Positions 48,598 to 60,004 of a stretch of 64,000 nt of DNA are shown one piece after another; within the stretch, counting starts at the first letter, position 1, and every line of letters starts with the position of its first letter. Made by a program: the position numbers and the translations under genes. The notes under the pieces were generated by a model. It was not told the DNA's origin, made no database searches, and worked only from the letters and a program-made list of their open reading frames with translations. Origin of the DNA: Paragordius varius (Eukaryota > Nematomorpha); the NCBI GenBank assembly GCA_964247055.1, contig OZ176057.1:1488001-1552000 (forward strand). Reading direction: 5' to 3'.

Positions 48598-48733
48598 CTA
48601 ATGAAAAATATAATTATACAAATAATTATTTAATTAACTTTTGTGAAATTGCATAAAAAATTAAACACATAAATTAAAGTTTAAATAACTTAAATATACA
48701 ATATATTTTTTTTCCAGATAATTTTATATATAC

Positions 48734-48769
48734 CTGTAATAGGTTGAGTAGTTGTCAAGTTTGTTGTTG
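48734..48769 (-). CDS. mini-exon 23 (type B')
   Basis: 36 nt. Encodes TTNLTTTQPIT. Acceptor atttAG|CA. The donor is CAG|GTATAT, the only copy ending in G and the strongest donor of the array. The joined codon becomes GGT (Gly) instead of AGT (Ser). Confidence 0.7.
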
Positions 48770-49416
48770 CTAAATATTATTTAAATTATATTTTTAATAC
48801 AAAAGTTTAAAACGTCATATATATTATGGTGTATCAAATTTAGAAATATCTTTTATATCAAAGACTTATAAATTCGATATGTTCTTTTCCAATATTTTTA
48901 AAACTAAAAATCAAACGATATATATAGTAAATAAAACGGCTGTTTTACATTTTAGATGCACCAAACGAATCACAGAAGACCTATTATTAAATATGGCGGC
49001 CCAATATTATATTTGTTATTGAGATAATTAAATTGAAACAATTTGCATTAGAAATATTACTCTTACCTAATAAAGTGTTTATTAGCATTCTACAAGTATT
49101 TAATTCTAGGATATATTATAAAAAATTTCCCTTAAAAAAAGTAATATGAAAATTTTTTTATCCAATTTTATTTAGCACTTTTTGCGAAATTTAACAGTTT
49201 TTAAATAATAATAATAATATGTACGCGGTGAAATGTTTGAGGAATTTATACTTTTTAGTAATTTAATTTTTAAAAGGTCACCTAATAATGCATATTTTAA
49301 AATAGGTGGGATTGTATTAAACTAGTTAACTTCGCCAAATGAATTGGAAAAACCTTTGGGTGAGAATCAAAAATATTGTGTTACTTTAAATTATTTTATA
49401 ATTTAAAGATTTATAC

Positions 49417-49455
49417 TTGTTGTGGGTTCTTCTGCAGTTGTTGATTGGGTAGTAG
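49417..49455 (-). CDS. mini-exon 24 (type C)
   Basis: 39 nt. Encodes TTQSTTAEEPTT. Acceptor ctttAG|CT. Donor A|GTATAA. Confidence 0.7.
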
Positions 49456-49740
49456 CTAAAGTTTATAAATATTATTAGTAATTTTTATAAGTAAATCATT
49501 AGATGCATAATTATCATTACTTCAATCTTAATTCCGTCGTTATAAATTTATTATATGTAAAAATTTGGTAGAAGTCAAATAGATGTTGTTTGCCCTGGCA
49601 ATATTATTTTATAAAAAAATTTCTCAGCATTTTAAAATGCGTGTCCAATTTTATGAAAAAATTAGAAATAATGAAAATCAATTTGTATGGCAGAAATCAA
49701 CTCCTAAGTCGCCGCTCAGACTAGAATCTAGAGGTGTGAC

Positions 49741-50006
49741 AATAAAAATTGAAATCATACGGAGAAAACGATAGAATATATGACAAATAATTTTTTTCTA
49801 AAGAGACAATTATACCTTTTTAAACAATGATATGTCCAGCCAAACTATTTAATTATATTTTTAACCGATATATTTTTAAGCGTTTTTACACGTCTCTATT
49901 CCTTTGCATTTTAAAACAATAATTAATCTTTAAAAGTTATTTTTTGAAAAAAATATTTGTCTCTAAATTTGCACATATTGTCCGTATAACTTTAATTTTT
50001 ACTGTA
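49741..50006. mobile_element. mariner-like MITE M1, unit 2 copy
   Basis: Left aataaaaattgaaatcatac. Right acatattgtccgtataactt. The right end is closer to the family form than in unit 1. Confidence 0.7.
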
Positions 50007-50248
50007 AAATATTAAATTTTAGCCATGCTTCTAGTGTTTGTAACCCAAATTTGAATTAAATATTATTTAAAGCAACCTAAAAAATTAATTTATTAATCGA
50101 CAGATTTCTGGTTTCGTTTTTGTTGTTATTTTAGATTTTAGATTCTTATTAAATTTTTAAATTTAAAATTTAATTATATAATTAAAATCTAAAAAAGCGA
50201 TTATTTATAAGGAGATAAAAATTGTGAAAAATTATATTAATTAAATAC

Positions 50249-50281
50249 TTGTAAGAGGTTCCGTAGTTGTCGAGTTTGTGG
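50249..50281 (-). CDS. mini-exon 25 (type B, 33 nt)
   Basis: 33 nt, exactly one codon shorter than its sisters at 45595 and 54940. Encodes TNSTTTEPLT. Acceptor atttAG|CC. Donor A|GTATTT. NST is a possible N-glycosylation site created by the deletion. Confidence 0.7.
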
Positions 50282-50333
50282 CTAAATTATCAAAATCAAA
50301 TGTAAAAATACTTCAACAATTGATAGATATATA

Positions 50334-50585
50334 TTATTTACAATTCAAATTCACCCTTTATGTTTAAAATTAAAAAATACCTATATTTTAATATATTTTT
50401 AAAAATTAAAATTTTGTTTAAAATTAAAATAATACTGAGAAAATAATAAACTCTACCATAATGATATAGTTCATATTAAGAGTTATTATGTTATTTCGAA
50501 AACACATAATTGTTTTTTAGGGTAAATTGGAATTGTTCGAGGGTGAATTTGATTCCAAGGGTGATTTTGAATTGTAAATGGTTGT
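50334..50585. mobile_element. palindromic MITE P1, unit 2 copy
   Basis: Nearly identical to the copy at 45683-45940. Confidence 0.7.
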
Positions 50586-51257
50586 TTATATATATTAAAT
50601 ATATTTAAATATCATGGTATATTAAATTTAGAAATATCTTTAAATTATAAAGAATAAATTTAGTCAATATTGTCCTTATATAGTTATACGGGTCATGCGA
50701 CATTCATTAAAAAAGTTTTCATCATTTCAAAATTGATATCAATAATTTTGCGACTTCTGAAGGGAAGGTGTTTTGTAAATTATTTTTTTACGAAATGCCA
50801 GGGAGCGCAAATTTTTTATTGCTCAAAATCTATTTTATGATATTTATAATTAATACGGTTTTCATTCGAAAATTACCCATACGTTACATAATGGATTTTT
50901 TTCTAGAACGCTTATTGCATATAAGCCATATTGATATGTTCTAAATACCCTTCATTTATTAAAAATATATAATAACCTTCGCGCTTTGTATAAAATATTA
51001 TTTTTGGTATATTTTTAATTTACTTGCCAGTTCTTAAAATTTTACGGTTCAAAAGAAAAATGTGTATTTGGCGGCTAAATTTTAAGAGCATCCGATTTTC
51101 AATTTAAAATTTTTTAATTGGTTAAAAAGATGATATGCCTATCTTAAAATTTGGCCTAAATCACTTGTAAAATTTAGAAGGGTTACTTTGAGGCAGTTAA
51201 CGCTATTTTAGGTGCGAAATTTTTTTAAATTGCTTTATATATTTTTAGGATTAATAC

Positions 51258-51296
51258 TTGTTGTGGGTTCTTCTGTAGTTGTTGAATGGGTGGTAG
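51258..51296 (-). CDS. mini-exon 26 (type C'), acceptor lost
   Basis: 39 nt. Encodes TTHSTTTEEPTT. Donor A|GTATTA intact. Acceptor reads TG instead of AG, as in mini-exon 20. Confidence 0.55.
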
Positions 51297-51377
51297 CAAA
51301 TTTTAATAAAAATTATAGCAAAATTCGTATAAAAAAAATTTTGCTTTTTTAATTTAATTTTTTACAATTTTACCGTT

Positions 51378-51380
<3 letters not shown>

Positions 51381-51426
<46 letters not shown>
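51381..51426. repeat. AT microsatellite, unit 2
   Basis: Longest TA run of the array. Confidence 0.85.
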
Positions 51427-51431
<5 letters not shown>

Positions 51432-51515
51432 TTAGATATACAAAATATTTGTTTGTTAAAGCGATTTTTTTAAAGATTTTTTTAGTAACATTAATGGGTG
51501 TCTAATCTATACAAA

Positions 51516-51530
51516 GTGTGTCATGACTTA
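51516..51530 (-). pseudogene. stub of a deleted type-B mini-exon, unit 2
   Basis: gtgtgtcatgacttaaatt matches the stub of unit 1 with one change. Confidence 0.5.
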
Positions 51531-52467
51531 AATTAAAATATAAATGCAAATTTAAACGCTATAAATGGTAAAACAAATATGGAAATCTATTTTATATTAG
51601 CTATACTTAATTTTTAAATATGGTTAATAGTCCGCTTTTTTAGTTATAAGGGTGAAGCGCCATATATAAATAACAGTTGTTTTTTCAATAATTTCGCGAA
51701 TAAGAATCCTAATTTTGCATGCCTCAATTATGTCATAGAATGCCTATTTTAAAATTGCCTCAATATTATATACATATATTGAATAAATTGATAAAAAATA
51801 TCCTGGGATAAAAAGATTTCTAGAAATATTACATTAAAATATATTGAATTGATTTCAAAACCTTAAATTTTAAAATATTATAAACTTTGTATTGCATAAA
51901 ATATTTTTTTGCTATGCTAAAAATTTGTTCTTTGCCAGTTAATTGTTTAAAAAGACCAATTTTCAATTTATTTTTTGCATTATTTTTAACACATTACCTT
52001 TTCACTTTTTTGTCCTGGTTGACATGGGTAGTAGTTTAATATTCCAGAGTACAATGTTAAAAACTATGGTTTCGAAATTTTTTTTAGTGTAAAATTTATT
52101 ATCAATCATCGTTCTTAAGTATTTAAAATAGCTTTATTTTTTACAGTTTTGTGACTTCTAAAGTCTAAAATTGGGACACTTTAAACATGTTGCAACTATT
52201 TTTCTCCTTTTCCTAAAAAAAATTGTATTATGCGCTTAAAAGGCTCAAGAAAGCATATTTTAAAATTCAGCTTACTACCTTAAATGCATTTTACGATATT
52301 TAAGTTTCAAATCCCTCTGGAATATAAAACCACCCCAAAAGGTAATGGAGTGTTAAAAAGATGATATGCCTATCTTAAGTAGCCAAACATTTTTTAAACT
52401 TATTGAGATTGTTTTGTGGCAGCTAACAAACCCCAACATAATTTATAATATATTTTTTGTTATTAAA

Positions 52468-52743
52468 TAGCATTTAAAGTACAAATGCACTCTTGAACAA
52501 TGCAAATTCACCCTCGAACAATTTAAATTTACCGTGTTTTCGTAATATAACCCATCATTCATACTTAATATATTTTTATGGCATAGTTTATTAGTTTTTT
52601 AGTATTATTTTAATTTAAATATTTCATTTTTATAAAAAAATATAGATAATTTTTAGCTTAAAAACACGTTTATTTTAGGTGCATTTGAATTGTTCGAGGG
52701 TGAATTAGATTGTTTAAGGGTGAATTTGGACCGTAAATGGTAA
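52468..52743. mobile_element. palindromic MITE P1, next to type-J exon
   Basis: Left aaatagcatttaaagtacaa. Right ttggaccgtaaatggtaaa. The - strand frame 52653-52880 runs over it and the adjacent exon in a shadow frame. Confidence 0.65.
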
Positions 52744-52806
52744 ATGTTCGTTTTAAATATTATTACAATACTGGATGCTTTAATTTTTGATAATTTATAT
52801 GTATAC

Positions 52807-52842
52807 TTGTCGTGGGTTCTGTGGTCGTTGATTGGGTGGTAG
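52807..52842 (-). CDS. mini-exon 27 (type J)
   Basis: 36 nt. Encodes TTQSTTTEPTT. Acceptor atattAG|CT. Donor A|GTATAC. Confidence 0.7.
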
Positions 52843-53269
52843 CTAATATATATAGAAGAAGTCATAGTTAAAAAAATCATCCTTATTTTATTTGAGATAT
52901 AAATTTGCTTATTAAACTTTATATATAAAAAGTTATCAGAGGCAAATTAAATTTGTCGCAACAATAACAAAAATCTGTTGAAAAAATTGGAATTTCATCA
53001 TCATGGTATTTATTTGGCAGTAACCAATTTTAAATTGCTATCAGGTTATTATAAAGTAAAATTTCTCCTTGTTTTATAAAAAAAAGCTGCCTGTTTTCAC
53101 TTATATTTTAGTAGGATCCAAAAAATATTTAATTAAGCAATCAGTTTTATTACTCTAAGTTTCACGTATAATAATCTATATTTTGCATAATTTTTTTTTG
53201 AAATGTAAAAATATTTTTGGATTTTATTATATATATATATATATTATATATATATATATATATATAAAC

Positions 53270-53296
53270 TTGCATTAGGTGTTAATTGCGTGGTAC
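53270..53296 (-). CDS. mini-exon 28 (type A, shortened to 27 nt)
   Basis: 27 nt after a 12-nt in-frame loss. Encodes TTQLTPNA. Acceptor attAG|GT. Donor A|GTTTAT. The core TTTE is lost, but phase is kept. Confidence 0.6.
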
Positions 53297-53430
53297 CTAA
53301 TGAAAAATATAATTATATAAATAATTATTTAATTAACTTTTTGAAATTGCATAAAAAAATTTACCACATAAATTAAAGTTTAAAAACTTAAATATATAAT
53401 ATATTTTTTTCCAGATAATTCGATATATAC

Positions 53431-53466
53431 TTGTAATAGGTTGAGTAGTTGTCAAGTGTATTGTTG
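53431..53466 (-). CDS. mini-exon 29 (type B')
   Basis: 36 nt. Encodes TIHLTTTQPIT. Acceptor aatAG|CA. Donor A|GTATAT. Confidence 0.7.
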
Positions 53467-54117
53467 CTATTATTAAAATTACTTTAAATACAATAGTTTA
53501 AAACGTTATCAAAATTAGAAATATCTTTTATATTCAAGACTTATAATAGAGTCGATGGTGTTCTTTTCAAATGTTTTTCAAAATTAAAAATCAAGCGATA
53601 TATATATAGTGAAACTAAACGGCTGTTTTACATTTTTGCACCAAACAAATCACAGAATGCATATTATTAAATATGGCGGCCCAATATTATATTTGTTAAT
53701 TGAGATAATTAACTTGAAACAATTTGCATTAGAAATATTACTCTTACGTAATAAAGTGTTTATCATTCTACAAGTATTTAATTCTAGGATATATTATAAA
53801 AAAATTTTCCTTTAAAAAAGTAATATGAAAATTTTTTTTATCCAATTTTATTTAGCACTTTTTGCGAAATATAACAGTTTTTAAATAATAATAATAGTAT
53901 GTACGCGGTGAAATGTTTGAGGAATTTATACTTTTTAGTAATTTAATTTTAAAAGGTCACTTCATAATGCATATTTTAAAATTTAGTCTAAAATATTTTA
54001 AAATAGGTGGGATTGTATTAAACTAGTTAACTTCGCCAAATGAATTGGAAAAACCTTTGGGTGAGAATCGAAAATATTGTGTTACTTTAATTTTTTTTAT
54101 AATTTAAAGATTTATAC

Positions 54118-54156
54118 TTGTTGTGGGTTCTTCTGTAGTTGTTGATTGGGTAGTAG
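54118..54156 (-). CDS. mini-exon 30 (type C)
   Basis: 39 nt. Encodes TTQSTTTEEPTT. Acceptor ctttAG|CT. Donor A|GTATAA. Confidence 0.7.
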
Positions 54157-54430
54157 CTAAAGTTTATAAATATAATTAGTAATATTTTTAAGTAAATCAT
54201 TAGATGCATAATTATCATTACTTCAATCTTAATTCCATCGTTATAAATTTATTATAAAAAATTTGGTAGAAGTCAAATAGATGTTGTTTGCCCTGGCAAT
54301 ATTATTTTATAAAAAATTTCTCAGCATTTTAAAATGCGTGTCCAATTTAAAAAATTGAAATAATGAAAATCAATTTGCATGGCAGAAATCAGCTTCTAAG
54401 TCGCCGCTCAGACTAGGATCTAGAGGTGTA

Positions 54431-54702
54431 CAATAAAAATTGAAATCATATGGAGAAAACGATAAAATATATGACAAATAATTTTTTTCTAAAGAGACAA
54501 TTATACCTTTTTTAACATTGAAATCTCCAGTCTAACTATTTAATTATATTTTTAACCGATATATTGAGCGTATTAACACATCTCTATTCCTTATTTCCAA
54601 TTTTAAAACAATAATTAATCTTTGAAAAATGGTTATCTTTTAAAAAAAATTTGTCTCTAAATTTTTACATATTGTCCGTATAACTTTAATTTTTACTGTA
54701 AT
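54431..54702. mobile_element. mariner-like MITE M1, unit 3 copy
   Basis: Left aataaaaattgaaatcatat. Right acatattgtccgtataactt. Confidence 0.7.
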
Positions 54703-54939
54703 ATTAAATTTTAGCCATGCTTCTAGTGTTTGTAACCCAAATTTAAATTAAGTATTATTTAAAGCAACCTAAAAAATTATTTTATTAACCGGCAGATATC
54801 TGATTTCGTTTTTGTTGTTATTTTAGATTTTAGATTCTTATTAAATTTTTAAATTTAAAATTTAATTATATAATTAAAATCTAAAAAGCGATTATTTATA
54901 AGGAAATAAAAATTGTGAAAAATTATATAAATTAAATAC

Positions 54940-54975
54940 TTGTAAGAGGTTCCGTAGTTGTCGAGTGTGTTGTGG
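54940..54975 (-). CDS. mini-exon 31 (type B)
   Basis: 36 nt. Encodes TTHSTTTEPLT. Acceptor atttAG|CC. Donor A|GTATTT. Confidence 0.7.
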
Positions 54976-55022
54976 CTAAATTAAATTAAATATATGAAAA
55001 ATTCTTCAACGATTGATAGATA

Positions 55023-55275
55023 TTATTTACAATTCAAATTCACCCTTTATGTTTAAAATTAAAAAATACCTATATTTTAATAAATTTTTATAAATTAAAA
55101 TTTTGTTTAAAATTAAAATAATACTGAGAAAATAATAAACTCTACTCTACCATAATGATATAGTTCATGTTAAGAGTTATTATGTTATTTCGAAAACACA
55201 TAATTGTTTTTTAGGGTAAATTTGAATTGTTCGAGGGTGAATTGATTCCAAGGGTGATTTTGAATTGTAAATGGT
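55023..55275. mobile_element. palindromic MITE P1, unit 3 copy
   Basis: Left atttacaattcaaattcacc. Right gattttgaattgtaaatgg. Confidence 0.7.
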
Positions 55276-55929
55276 TGTTTATATATATATTAAATATATT
55301 TAAATATTATGGTATATTAAATTTAGAAATATCTTTACATTATAAAGAATAAATTTAGTCAATATTGTCCTTATATAGTTATATGGGTCATGCGACATTC
55401 ATTAAAAAAGTTTTCATCATTCTAAAATTTATATCAATAATTTCGCGACTTCTGAAGGGAAGGTGTTTTGTAAATTATTTTTTTACGAAATGCCAGGGAG
55501 TGCAAATTTTTTATTGCTCAAAATCTATTTTATGATATTTATAATTAATACGGTTTTCATTCGAAAATTACCCATACGTTACATAATGGATTTTTTTCTG
55601 AACGCTTATTGCATATAAGCCATATTGATATGTTCTAAATACCCTTCATTTATTAAAAATATATAATAACCTTCGCGCTTTGTATAAAATATCATTTTTG
55701 GTATATTTTTAATTTACTTGCCAGTTCTTGAATTTTACGGTTCAAAATAAAAATGTGTATGCTAAATTTTAAGAGCATCCGATTTTCAATTTAAAATTTT
55801 TAAATTGGTTAAAAAGATGATATGCTTATCCTAAAATTTGGCCCAAATCACTTGTAAAATTTAGAAGGGTTACTTTGAGGCAGTTAACGCTACTTTAGGT
55901 GCGAAATTTTTTTTAAATTGCTTTATTTA

Positions 55930-55945
55930 TTTTTAGGATTACCTT
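55930..55945. other. junction of a ~1.02-kb deletion in unit 3
   Basis: The sequence passes from tttttaggatt (equivalent to about 51250) straight to accttaaatgcattttacg (equivalent to about 52273). This removes the type C' mini-exon, the AT run and the stub. It accounts for unit 3 being 3.66 kb long. Confidence 0.85.
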
Positions 55946-56131
55946 AAATGCATTTTACGATATTTAAGTTTCAAATCCCTCTGGAATATAAAACCACCCC
56001 AAAAGGTAATGGAGTGTTAAAAAGATGAAATGCCTATCTTAAGTAGCTGAACATTTTTTAAACCTATTGAGATTGTTTTGAGGCAGCTAACTAATCCCAA
56101 CGAAATTTATAATATATTTTTTGTTATTATA

Positions 56132-56405
56132 TAGCATTTAAAATACAAATGCACACTTGAACAATGCAAATTCACCCTCGAGCAATTTAAATTTACCGTG
56201 TTTTCGTAATATAACCCATCATTAATACGTAATATATTTTTATGGCATAGTTTATTAGTTTTTTAGTATTATATTAATTTAAATATTTCATTTTTATAAA
56301 AAAATATAGATAATTTTTAGCTTAAAAACACGTTTATTTTAGGTGCATTTGAATTGTTCGAGGGTGAATTAGATTGTTTAAGGGTGAATTTGGACTGTAA
56401 ATAGT
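56132..56405. mobile_element. palindromic MITE P1, next to type-J exon
   Basis: Left tatagcatttaaaatacaaa. Right gaatttggactgtaaatagt. Confidence 0.65.
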
Positions 56406-56470
56406 TAATGTTCGTTTTAAATATTATTACAATACTGGATGCTTTAATTTTTGATAATTTATATATATAC

Positions 56471-56506
56471 TTGTCGTGGGTTCTGTGGTCGTTGATTGGG
56501 TGGTAG
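56471..56506 (-). CDS. mini-exon 32 (type J)
   Basis: 36 nt. Encodes TTQSTTTEPTT. Acceptor atattAG|CT. Donor A|GTATAT. Confidence 0.7.
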
Positions 56507-56916
56507 CTAATATATATAGAAGAATTCATAGTTAAAAAAATCATCCTTATTTTATTTGAGATATAAATTTGCTTATTAAACTTTATATATAAAAAGTTAT
56601 CAGAGGCAAATTAAATTTGTAGCAACAATAACAAAAATCTGTTGAAAAAATTGGAATTTCATCATCATGGTATTTATTTGGCAGTAACCAATTTTAAATT
56701 GCTATCAGGTTATTATATAGTAAAAATTCTCCTTGTTTTATAAAAAAAGAGCAGCCTGTTTTCACTTATATTTTAGTAGGATCAAAAAATATTTAATTAA
56801 GCAATCAGTTTTATTACTCTAAGTTTCACGTATAATAATCTATATTTTGCATAATTTTTTTCGTAGATTTTGGAATGTAAAAATATTTTTGGATTTTATT
56901 ATATATATATATAAAC

Positions 56917-56943
56917 TTGCAGTAGGTGTTAATTGCGTGGTAC
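56917..56943 (-). CDS. mini-exon 33 (type A, 27 nt), acceptor lost
   Basis: 27 nt like mini-exon 28. Would encode TTQLTPTA. The donor A|GTTTAT remains, but the acceptor AG is changed to AT. Probably unused. Confidence 0.5.
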
Positions 56944-57077
56944 ATAATGAAAAATATAATTATATAAATAATTATTTAATTAAATTTTTGAATATGCATA
57001 AAAAAATTTACTACATAAATTAAAGTTTAAAAACTTAAATATATAATATATTTTTTTCCAGATAATTCGATATATAC

Positions 57078-57113
57078 TTGTAATAGGTTGAGTAGTTGTC
57101 AAGTGTATTGTTG
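57078..57113 (-). CDS. mini-exon 34 (type B')
   Basis: 36 nt. Encodes TIHLTTTQPIT. Acceptor aatAG|CA. Donor A|GTATAT. Confidence 0.7.
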
Positions 57114-57736
57114 CTATTATTAAAATTACTTTAAATACAATAGTTTAAAACGTTATCAAAATTAGAAATATCTTTTATATTAAAGACTTATAATAGAGTC
57201 GATGGTGTTCTTTTCAAATGTTTTTCAAAATTAAAAATCAAGCGATATATATATATATAGTGAAACTAAATAAACGGCTGTTTTACATTTTTGCACCAAA
57301 CAAATCACAGAATGCATATTATTAAATATGGCGGTCCAATATTATAATTGTTTTTGAGATACTTAACCTTGAAACATGCATTATACTACTCATTTAATAA
57401 AGTGTTTATTCGAAAGCTTTATACAAGTATTAAATTCTAGGATATTTTATAAAAAAGTTAATAGGATTATGTAAATTTTTTACTAATTTATCCAATTTTA
57501 TTTGCAGTTTTTAATATATAACAGTTTTTTTAATATAAATATATTCCAGGTGAAATTAAGGATTATACAATTATACTTTTTAATAATTTGTTTTTTATTA
57601 AAAATTTAGCTAAAATATTAATAATATTGGGGGAATTGTTTCAAAAAGGTAACTTCGCCAAAGGAATTGTAATAAACTTTTGAGTTCGAATCAAAAATAT
57701 TGTGATACTTTAAATTTTTTATAATTTTTAGATTAC

Positions 57737-57774
57737 TTGTTGTGGTTTCTTCTGTAATTGTTGATTGGGTGGTA
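57737..57774 (-). CDS. mini-exon 35 (type C), acceptor deleted
   Basis: Encodes TTQSTITEETTT. The donor A|GTAATC is present. A small deletion removed the acceptor AG (ggtaatttt where sisters have ggtagctaa). Probably unused. Confidence 0.5.
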
Positions 57775-58140
57775 ATTTTATAAATATTTTTAATTTTTTT
57801 AAGTAAAATATTACATGTATAATTATTATTACTTCAATCTTAATTCCGTTGTTATAAATTTATTATATGTAAAAATTTGTCAGAATGCAAAAATTTTCTC
57901 AGCATTTTAAAATGCGTGGCATATCTTAAAAAATTTGAATTAATAAAAATCTATTTGTAAGGCAGAAAGCAACTTCTAAACCGCCTCTCAGATCAAGGTC
58001 TAGTGGTGTGACAATAATAATTGAACTTTTACGGAGAATATTTAAGTGTTTAAAATTTAGAATTATTATATAATTAAAATCTAAAAAAGAGATTATTTAT
58101 AAGGAAATAAAAATTGGGAAAAATTATATTAATTAAATAC

Positions 58141-58176
58141 TTGTAACAGGTTCAGTAGTTGTCGATTGTGTTGCGG
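58141..58176 (-). CDS. mini-exon 36 (type B)
   Basis: 36 nt. Encodes ATQSTTTEPVT. Acceptor atttAG|CC. Donor A|GTATTT. Confidence 0.7.
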
Positions 58177-58225
58177 CTAAATTATTAAAATTAAATGTAA
58201 AAATACTTCAACAATTGATAGATAC

Positions 58226-58495
58226 ATACCATTTACAATTCAATTTACCCTTGAACAATTCAAAGCCATCTTTAACAAATCAAATTCACTCTCCTATAAA
58301 TTATGTGTTTAAATTAAAAAATACATTTTATAAAAAAAATTGTTTAGAATTAAAATAATACTGAAAAAAAAGATGCCATAAAGATACATTATACATTAAA
58401 AATTTATGTAACGCAAACACATAATTGTTTTTTTTAGGATAAATTAGAATTCTAGGGTGAATTTATATTATTCTAGGGTGAATTTGAACACTAAA

Positions 58496-58503
<8 letters not shown>
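58226..58503. mobile_element. palindromic MITE P1, unit 4 copy, followed by AT run
   Basis: Left taccatttacaattcaattt. Right gggtgaatttgaacactaaa. A TA microsatellite follows to about 58530. Confidence 0.7.
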
Positions 58504-58532
<29 letters not shown>

Positions 58533-59176
58533 TGTATGACATCAGAAATATCTTTATATTATAAGGAATAATTTTTAGAGTCAATATTGTGCTTACATGT
58601 TATACGGGTCATGCGACATTTATTTAAAACAGTTGATTTCATTAGTATGAGGGGAAGGTGTTTTGTAGATTATGTTTTTTTTCAATTATTGTTTTTTGCA
58701 AAATGCCATGGAATGCATATTTTACATTGCCCAATATAACAAATCTATTTTATGACATTTATATTTAATACAGTTTAAAATTGAAAAATTACCCATAGGT
58801 TAGTTAATAAACTTTTTGTTAGAAAGCTTATTGCATATATGCAATATTGATATATTCTAATAAACGCTTCCATCATTAAAACTATATAATAACCTTCGCC
58901 CTTTATATAAAACATCATTTTTAATATATTTCTAACCAATTTTATGTGCCAGTTTTAAAATTTTACGGTTCAAAAGAAAAATGTGTATTTGGCGGCTAAA
59001 GTTTAACAGCATCCGATTTTCAATTTAAAATTCGTGAATTGGTTAAAAAGATTATGTGCTTATCTTAAAATTTGACACGAACCAATTTTTAATTTAGGAG
59101 GGTTGCTTTGAGGCAGTTGATGCTATTTTAGGTGCGAAATTTTTTTTTAAGATTTATATATTTTTAGGATTAATAC

Positions 59177-59215
59177 TTGTTGTGGGTTCTTCTGTAGTTG
59201 TTGAATGGGTGGTAG
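59177..59215 (-). CDS. mini-exon 37 (type C'), intact
   Basis: 39 nt. Encodes TTHSTTTEEPTT. The acceptor aaattAG|CT is intact, unlike its sisters at 46600 and 51258. Donor A|GTATTA. Confidence 0.7.
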
Positions 59216-59681
59216 CTAATTTTTATAAAAATTATTGGCAAATTCGTATTAAAAAATTTAAATTTTCTTTTTTATTTATTTTTTTATAATTTTGCCGTAT
59301 ATTATATATATATATAATATTAAAATTTGTTATACGTTTAGATGTTGTTTGTTGGAGCGATTTTTAATAATTTTTAGTAACATTAATGCGTGTCAAATTA
59401 ATACAAAAACTGGAGTATTAATTAGCAAGATATAGATTAAGGTCAGATATTTATTCTAATAATATTGAAAACCACCCGATTTCTAAGGTGTAATATATCG
59501 ACCTACTCAAAATAATATATCAGCTGTATGTTTATATTTAATAGTATACAATTTCTTTAAATTTTACGTAATATATTAATCTTCAAAATGTATAAATATG
59601 AATTGACACAAATTTTAGCATGTTTAAATTTAATGATTTTTTATTAGGGATTAAAATTCCGAAATTATATATAAATTAAAA

Positions 59682-59720
59682 TGTAACAGGTTTCGTAGTT
59701 GTCGAGTGTGTCGTGCGTGG
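59682..59720 (-). pseudogene. mini-exon 38 (type B''), broken
   Basis: The CACTCGACAACTACG core is present, but a ~4-nt insertion near the acceptor side shifts the frame, and the donor GT is lost (ttaaaatgtaac on the + strand in place of atacttgtaac). In units 1 and 2 only a stub of it remains. Confidence 0.6.
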
Positions 59721-60004
59721 CTTAACAAATTAAAATAAAAATGCAAATTTAAACGCTATAAATGGTGTATCAAATATGGAAATATATTTTATATTTGAAA
59801 TACTTAATGTTTTTAAATAGGGTTTTTAGTCTGTTTTTCCAGTTATAAGGGTGAAGCGCTATATATAAAAAACATTTGTTTTTTTTTCAATTCTAAAATT
59901 TTTATCAATAATTTCGAGACCCAAAATTTGAGACAAAGGTGTTTTGTAATTTATATTTTATGAATTTTTTCCAAAATGCTATGAAATGCCTATTTTTAAA
60001 TTGG

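Larger units (their letters stand above)
43493..60004. repeat. 4.67-kb higher-order tandem units
   Basis: Matching landmarks are 4.64-4.71 kb apart: mini-exons at 43895/48559/53270, 44068/48734/53431, 44773/49417/54118 and 45595/50249/54940, and type J at 48122/52807. The third unit is shorter (52807 to 56471, 3664 bp) because about 1.02 kb is missing at 55938. The fourth (56471-60004) is more diverged and is cut by a LINE. Unit content by rising coordinate: J, A, B', C, B, C', remnant B''. Confidence 0.9.

Noticed and set aside
44938-49774. Repeated + strand frames starting MLFALAILFYKK as a duplicated small gene.
   Set aside because: The frames run into the M1 MITE, have different ends in each unit, and are broken in the third and fourth units.
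41749-59215. On the + strand the mini-exon blocks read LVxGSVVV(D/E)WVVAN, which looks like the GSVVV strand of a SEA domain.
   Set aside because: The + strand frame has stops in some conserved copies (for example 44068 and 32887) and lacks consistent AG/GT borders. The - strand has no stops and consistent borders and phase.
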